The notes beneath the pieces are model-generated. The model made no database searches. It saw only the letters and a list, made by a program, of their open reading frames with translations, and was not told the DNA's origin. Shown in pieces: positions 57,727 to 64,000 of a stretch of DNA of 64,000 nucleotides; the first letter of the stretch is position 1, and each line of letters opens with the position of its first letter. Source of the DNA: Echinometra lucunter (Eukaryota > Echinodermata > Echinoidea > Camarodonta > Echinometridae); NCBI GenBank assembly GCA_029962745.1, contig CM057169.1:16128078-16192077 (forward strand), in the 5' to 3' direction. Position numbers and translations under genes: made by a program.

Positions 57727-57867
57727 AATAACTAACCATTTGACCATTTAACCATTTCTTGCTTTTCTCTCTCTTTCTCTTAAAATTGTAATGATGGATT
57801 CTACTGAGAGGAGCACTATTACTGTTAGGGGTAGGAATTAGGGTCATGTCATCTCGTATTAACATGC

Positions 57868-58064
57868 TACACTCTTAAAACAAATCAGTCAAAAATGACT
57901 AGACAAAAAGGTCAGCTGGGTGCAACTAAAATACTAGACTTTTTTTTTAAATACTATATTTCAGTAATTTGTGCCTATTTTCTAGTGGTATTTTGACTAG
58001 AATGTATAACTTTTATGACTAGATATATCAGTTGCATTTTTGACTGATTTGTTTTTAGAGTGTA
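57868..58064. mobile_element. MITE with TACACTCTTAAAACAAATCA ends
   Basis: TACACTCTTAAAACAAATCA and TGATTTGTTTTTAGAGTGTA are near-perfect terminal inverted repeats that continue as GTCAAAAATGACTAG / CTAG...TTTTTGAC. GACTAGA/TCTAGT motifs are reiterated inside. 197 bp, non-coding. Confidence 0.9.
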
Positions 58065-58069
58065 CCCCA

Positions 58070-58845
58070 TCTTTTCTCCCTCCCCTTTTATCTTTGCAGT
58101 TCTATGCAGCAGGAGGAGGAAGGGGGTTAAGTAGGCAAATGAGATGGTGAAGAATGAAGAGTGCGAGGGGGGGGGGGGGTGTACGTAGGAGAGGGGGTGC
58201 CATGTTATCTTGTTTTCTTCCTCCTGTGTATATCAAATAAAGCTCGTATATTAAGCTCATAAGACGTGAGCGGTTAATAGATCAGTGAAAAGTAAAATGC
58301 TGACTTTTAAGTTATCATAAGACCCATAGAAAATTATGGAAGCCTACATTTATATGTATAATCGACATTTTAATTCGTCACCGGGGGGGGGGGGGGGGGG
58401 TGATGAAAAGAAAATAACCAATAAAGTAACAAGTTAGAAAAAAAATATTGGTTAAAATGATAACAACTTTGCGCTATGCCGTCTTTCCATCCCATTTAAA
58501 TTTTCTTCAGCGGTTTTCGTATTGAAGTGAGCAGCACAATTCTGAATGAAAAGGTACAATTTTCACGACGCTTGATCGGACCACAACCTTTCACTTGTCA
58601 AAAGTTCACATACATAAGGTATCATGGGAGGGTACATGATACTATTGGCGCCGAAAGTTCGGAGGGGGGCAGATGCCACAATGCATTTTAGGTAGGGGCA
58701 GAATCGATCTTAGCCACGCAGGCTCCCATTTAAAGAGAAGTATAACACCAATTCATAATTTAGGATAACTACCATGTATGATAAGCTTTATTTAATTTAT
58801 AAATAAAATTTAAACATGTCTGACCTTGCATAATAGATGCATTTC
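58070..58845. other. No gene seen; poly-G tracts
   Basis: Poly-G at 58167-58179 and 58383-58401. Confidence 0.45.
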
Positions 58846-58849
58846 AGCT

Positions 58850-59915
58850 ACGGCCAAAATACGTATGGTTTAAGGTACTTAATATTTTTTTTTCTCTTAA
58901 AAAGGGTCTTGCCACTAACAAAAGTGTAAAATGACCACATAGCTTCAAGGAAAAATATATGAAAAATGTTGCATCGGAAATATCATGAAATGAATTTCAT
59001 GATTCATATCGACAGATTTGCATATTATATGACAATAACTGACCGTATGCAGGTATGGCTTGAAGGCAAAAATCGCATAAAGTGACAGCAACATGTAAAT
59101 GAGATTTGAATAATACTAGGGTAGAAATGACCTTATATTTCTGCTCTCTTAATTGCATTAGAATTTAAAAGAAATCAGTATAAAACAGAGGGGCAACAAT
59201 GAATTTAAAATATGTTAATACCTTGTTTCAAATCGACAAATCTGCATATCCTATAACAAGTGGCCGTATGGCTTGAAGGCTATATCACATAGAGGGACAG
59301 CAATATCTAAATGGGTTTTCAATAATGATAGGGTAGAAATGACTTAATATTACTGCTCTCTTAATTGCAATAGAACCTAAAAGAAATTGGCATAAAGCCA
59401 ATGAAAACAGAGGACCAAGTATATCAGGAATATGTTGGAGTAAATTCCATCATACAAACATATCACAGCAAATAACCATATGGCTTCAAAGCTAATAATT
59501 ATAAAAAGTGGGTGAGGTATTAAAACGAGCATTGGATGATAATTACTTGAACAAGATGGAATATTATTGCACTCATAATTTCAGTGAAATTAAAAACAAA
59601 TAAAAAGAAATTAGCATGAAACAGCAGAGTAGCAAAATATGAAGGAGTACCATGTTTCAAATCGACAAATTTACATATTATATAACAATAATTGACCGTA
59701 TGCTGGCTTGAAGGCTAAAATCACATTAAGGGATTTCAATATCTAAATGAGTTTTTGAATAATAACAGGGCCGAAATTATTTGCATTAGAATCTAAAATA
59801 AATTAGCATAAACAGAGGAGCAAGTATGCATTAGGAATATGTTGGAGTAAATTCCATCAATCAAACATATCACGGCAAATAAAACCATGGCTTCAAATCT
59901 AATAATTACAGGGAA
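58850..59915 (+). repeat. Tandem array, units of about 185-223 bp
   Basis: A landmark TATGGCTT(G/C)AA(G/A)(G/A)C starts near 59054, 59267, 59479, 59702 and 59886, with a partial one near 58938. Shared segments are GGGACAGCAATATCTAAATG, GGGTAGAAATGAC, CTCTCTTAATTGCATTAGAA, AAACAGAGGAGCAAGTAT and AAATCGACAAAT(C/T)TGCATAT. Units alternate in similarity: 59267 and 59702 share GGAATATGTTGGAGTAAATT while 59054 and 59479 share GTTTCAAATCGACAAAT, so the true higher-order period may be about 430 bp. Confidence 0.85.
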
Positions 59916-59938
59916 TGTTTTATGTAAAATCAGTGGGA

Positions 59939-60254
59939 GGGGGTGTTTCATAAAGCTGTTCGTAAAGTTACGCATGACTTTACGAACGGCTTTAAAATGG
60001 CAAGCCAAAATGGGATTCTCAATCTTTATAAATCGCATCAGCTAAATGTGAAATATGCTAACGTAGACTAACATTACTATTATTTACAAACATTTTTATT
60101 ACGCAATATATTTTTTGCCTCAAGTTTAATGCGAGTATGGGGAATGCAGTCCCACTTGATTAAAACCTCAGGAAAAAAGTGGACGTCCCATTTGGCACTT
60201 CATATTCAAGTCGTGTCATTCGTAACTTTACGAACAGCCTTATGAATCACCCCC
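59939..60254. mobile_element. MITE, GTTTCATAAA-CTGTTCGTAA family, copy 3
   Basis: Starts GGGTGTTTCATAAAGCTGTT and ends ACTTTACGAACAGCCTTATG then AATCACCCCC. Interior AATGGCAAGCCAAAATGGGA and CGTCCCATTTGGCACTTCAT match copies at 52634 and 56547. This looks the most intact copy (316 bp). Confidence 0.9.
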
Positions 60255-60544
60255 TGGTTGAGTTTGAAAAATAATAATACGTTGCATAAGATTGCATTTA
60301 TTGCGCTCTTAACATGCTTCATGAAAACGCACATTTAACTTTAAATGCCCATAGTATGCAAGAAAGTGAAAACTACACTTTGCAGTAATTGTTTATATTT
60401 TGATTTTTGTAAATAAAAATCCTGGATTAGGAGGGAAAATGTTTTGCTTTAACACTGATCATCTGTACGAGGGGGGATTCCAGTGGGTGGTACGGGGGCT
60501 CCCCGACCCTTATTTTAGATGCATCCAAGGGACTGGGCTGCTAA

Positions 60545-60990
60545 ATTAAAATCGCCGACATCTCATATAAACGGCGCCCATGCAAATTAGATGACATCTC
60601 ACATAACTCAGCGCCTTCTAACATAAATTCATGCAGTCTTTTGTACGAATAGGGAAAATTCTCCAAACGAATCATTGTCATTTCCCATGAAAACGGCGCC
60701 ATCTCACTTAAAAATCGGCACTATCTCACTTTAAACTTGCACCATCTCCTGTTAAAAAAAAAAAAAAAAAATCAGTGCAATCTCTCACAAAAAGGGCGCA
60801 ACCATACAAAAAATAGGTGACGTTTCCCACAAACTTACACACCAATTTACATATTAAACCGAGGCCGCCTCACATGAAGTCTCTACCCTTTTTCTTAAAA
60901 CTGTCACCTTCTTTCAAACATATACAAAATCGGCGCCTCCCATAATGTCAACCCTCTCTCACAATGCTGGGCTCATCTCATGATTCGACT
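60545..60990 (+). repeat. Dispersed degenerate short repeat, GGCGCC...ATCTCACATAAA
   Basis: At least ten loosely spaced variants of GGCGCCATCTCAC(A/T)TAAA, for example near 60568, 60593, 60700, 60718 and 60742, separated by 15-30 bp. Too diverged for a clean satellite; could be an old minisatellite. Confidence 0.55.
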
Positions 60991-60999
60991 AAAAGATAA

Positions 61000-63125
61000 A
61001 TGCAACCGTATGAGAGCCTGATCAGTAGTCACGGTTGGACATTTGACAAATTTTGGAAGTTTTTGAAGGAAAAAAGGTTGATCCATTGGAGTGAGGTTTT
61101 TCTTTAATGTTTCATTGAACGGAATTTTTGAAGGAGTTGAAATTCGATGAAATTACCTCATTTACTTACTTAGATTAGAATACCTAAAATGATCAATGTC
61201 GCGGACGGGCTAAAATGACACTCTGAACCGACAACAGGAAGTATTGTTCGATCAATGCCTGCTGTGATCATTCTACCGTCATCTCGAACCAACATCCTAT
61301 CGCCATGCATAGCAACGGCTTTCATATCCCCTCGCTTTTTTTCCACCCCTCCCCAATCACTTTAAAATCCTCTCGCTTCATGCCATCTACCCCATTTGGG
61401 TTTGAATGATTAGAACTATACCCCACGCGTTCGTATTCTGCAAGATGGGTTAATCACAATGTAGTGAAAGCTTGAAAGCGGTAATTTTTCTTAACACGGT
61501 GTTGATATTAATGGGCAGTGATGGTGATACACAAGTTTGGCGTTAAAGTTGTGTCAGCAAAGCGTGGAAGGGAACTCAATTACCTAATGAGTGTTTTTAG
61601 TTTTTTTTTTCTCTTTTTTTTTAGGACACCCCAAATCGTATCCGGATCAATCTTTTAGCTCACTTTCCGTCGGTAATTATCAAGAAACTTTCACTTCAAT
61701 ACAATGTATGAGTCTCTATGTCTTTTCGCCAATTTCAGGAGTTATATGCTCTGACGTCAACCATATTTTGGACATTTCGTACTTTATAGCGTCAGTGGAT
61801 AGAGATTACCTTTTTTAGCATAAAAAGTACGAATGGATATTCGTTGGCGGAAACCACTCACCATTCTTCAAAACACGAACCGTTGTATAATACTTCTCAC
61901 CAAAGTAATCACCCTCTTAATAAGAAGAATTAATGGGCTACATATAATGGCTCCATTTTTTTCTTATTTCAAAACTAATTCCAATTTTAACACCAGCAAC
62001 TTGTGCTCAGAGGTATAAAATGAACCAAATATAGCTTCTCTAACCTGTCAAACATCTCAAAAAGTCAAAACTTAGGAAGAGTAATGGCCCTATTAAAAGT
62101 TTTTTTTTGGGGGGGGGAGTTAGATTCTCGTTCTTTGAAAAAAAAAACATTTCTTGTTCTTTTACACTTAGGCGTAGTCAAAGAAGCATGATAACATGAA
62201 GTCACTCGTTCTCAATTTTACCTCAGTATCATGGCCGTACGCAGCGAGGGGGGGGGGCAGGGGGCTGTTCCCCCGTAATTTTTAAGAATTACTTTTTTAC
62301 TGAAAATTTTCCAAAATTTCACCCAAAGTAGGCACCAGATCCTTCAATTTCAATGTAACAATGCAAACGCGCCCTCGTGACCTGCTCGGTCGCTTCGCTC
62401 CCTCGCTTGCATGTTTGTTGCCCCCCCCCCCCCGGGAAAAAATTTCTGCGTCCGGCCCTGCTCAATGTACAAACTCAACTTTGCGTATTTGAACAGCATA
62501 TAACAAATTTTCGATGAAAAATTGGAAACACGATCGCCTGTTCAGGCTACGGCCCAAGGGATCTTCAATTTGCGTCTCATGGAGCTACTAACACCTTTTG
62601 ATGATTCACAATACACAAGACATTTTTTTCTGTTTTCTCGTATGTCTTTGTTGGTCTTGTGGGCTGTCGATCTGGAGGCCGTGATTTCCTTGGGCCTGTC
62701 GAAAATGTCTTCTTTTCTATAGCCTCTTGGTCATTTCTATGTTTTGTGGGTCTCTTTGGCTGTCGGTGTCTGTTCTGACTGTCTTCCGGGATGGCCCCGG
62801 TTCTTCAGGAGAACAACGGTAGCAATGGAGACAGATTCTTTTCTTTGCCTTTGATCTAATTTGAAATGGATTCAAAAGATAAATACGGCCTATGCCGAAA
62901 AGGAGTGTTTTATATAATCTTGTTATTTCTATAAGCTACTCTTTTATGATGTATTGTTCTTCTCCTCCTTCTTCATCTTCTGTTGACTCACTGTCCTCGT
63001 TGTCAGATGCACAAAAGACTTGTTAAAAACGTTCAAATGTTGTAAATATTTCATTGCATCGATGAAGAGAGATTTAGAGAAATATGGTATAGATAGAGAG
63101 AAAGACAGAATTGTGGAAAGTGAGA
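61000..63125. other. No gene supported
   Basis: A minus-strand frame near 61185-61330 (AMHGDRMLVRDDGRMITAG) is open for about 50 codons but lacks clear splice sites or a family. A polypyrimidine tract with TAG at 61600-61623 could be an acceptor. Poly-G/poly-C runs near 62110-62118, 62250-62257 and 62422-62433. Confidence 0.35.
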
Positions 63126-63133
63126 AAAAAAAG

Positions 63134-63137
63134 AGCG

Positions 63138-63171
<34 letters not shown>
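63134..63171. repeat. (GA)n microsatellite followed by a G run
   Basis: About 27 bp GA then nine G. Confidence 0.95.
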
Positions 63172-63172
<1 letters not shown>

Positions 63173-64000
63173 AGAGGTGGTTTGTCCACTAGGTTCTATT
63201 CCTTTCCATCAATGTTTTCCGGAACTGCATGCTCCTGACTTTGTCAGAATACGCCCTCGGGTCACGCACCATCATGAGCCATTACACTAATGTCACTTAA
63301 TGCCCTAATCATGCATAAACGGTAAACATGTACGGCCAGCTCACCTTTCCAAACTTGCATATCCCGTCTTCTTCGAATTTTACTGAATGAATTTGTTGTG
63401 CTTAACACATTCAAAGAGTATTCACTTTTTCATTCCACGTTCTTTCTATTTTAACTGAATTTTATGCATATAGCTTATACTGCACTGTTTGAACATGTAA
63501 TTAATAAAGCAATAAGAAACACATAGCATAGATAGACAGAAAATGAATACAACGAAGAAAATACAGAATGGGGTCTATGTAGTAAATTTATAGTACATAA
63601 GCAGTTCATAGTAATTTTTGGCAACCCCTGTAAATGTAGTCTCCTTGGTCCCACTTATCGGAAAATGATGTTGCCATTTTTATGATGACCTTTAGGGACC
63701 TTCATCCAAGTTCAAAGATCAGACGCTCTGACAGTGATGTGCTCCATAAAAGCACCCTGGTATTCTTATCATTATAATCAGTATAATTATTCATACAATT
63801 ATTGTTTTTTGTTATTATTATTATCATAATTATTGTAAGTCTATGATCAGTCATTTATTCATCAGGTTTGTCAATGATGGCTTTATGTGTAGTTGAATTT
63901 GTCTGAGTTAACATTTGACTTATTTAGCGGCTTGAGGGGGGGGGGGGGGGGGGCATGTTTCTAATAATATTTCCGGCAAGCGAGGGAATATCGGGATGAT
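63172..64000. other. No gene seen to window end
   Basis: AT-rich; (TTA)n near 63806-63825 and an unbroken poly-G of about 18 bp near 63936-63953. Confidence 0.45.

Noticed and set aside
1..64000. CRISPR array, prokaryotic operon, rRNA or phage module
   Set aside because: No regularly spaced palindromic repeats with unique spacers, no closely packed ORFs, no rRNA motifs; repeats here are microsatellites, MITEs and SINEs.

Overview
The window looks like intron-rich animal nuclear DNA. It is AT-rich and dominated by short foldback elements, tRNA-derived SINEs, a Tx1/L1-type LINE and purine microsatellites. Spliced exons with GT/AG borders replace long ORFs, and there are two 500-N assembly gaps. 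The repeat mix and the dense (GA)n and poly-G tracts suggest a marine deuterostome, most likely an echinoderm such as a sea urchin. That assignment is inference; no marker gene fixes the species. There is no operon, CRISPR array, rRNA gene or bacterial feature.

Layout. 0-1.4 kb: a TATA/CCAAT promoter-like block, then two probable last exons of an unidentified membrane protein with a MITE in the short intron between them. 1.4-15 kb: repeats only, including two tail-to-tail LINE 3' ends (4.5-7.9 kb), a SINE and a run of foldback elements. 15.2-16.9 kb: a polypyrimidine satellite with a period near 185 bp. 17-29 kb: more repeats and the first gap. 29.6-30.1 kb: the best gene, the first coding exon of a neuroligin-like cholinesterase-fold adhesion protein on the plus strand, with a 39-bp repeat amplified inside the coding sequence. 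No second neuroligin exon was recognised downstream, so its first intron may exceed 33 kb.

30-64 kb holds minus-strand coding exons that could lie nested inside that intron. They are the last two exons of a GNAT-family N-acetyltransferase (53.6-54.2 kb), two phase-compatible exons of an unidentified protein (41.6-42.4 kb), and three weaker single-exon candidates (39.8, 42.9 and 57.4 kb). The rest is three SINE families in several copies, a three-copy MITE family (one copy with a different MITE nested in it), a 210-bp tandem array (58.9-59.9 kb), and a tRNA-like locus with a UCA anticodon between direct repeats.

No multi-gene system is visible. The most distinctive items are the amplified repeat in the neuroligin first exon, the nested and tandem foldback elements, the converging LINE ends and the tRNA-like UCA locus.
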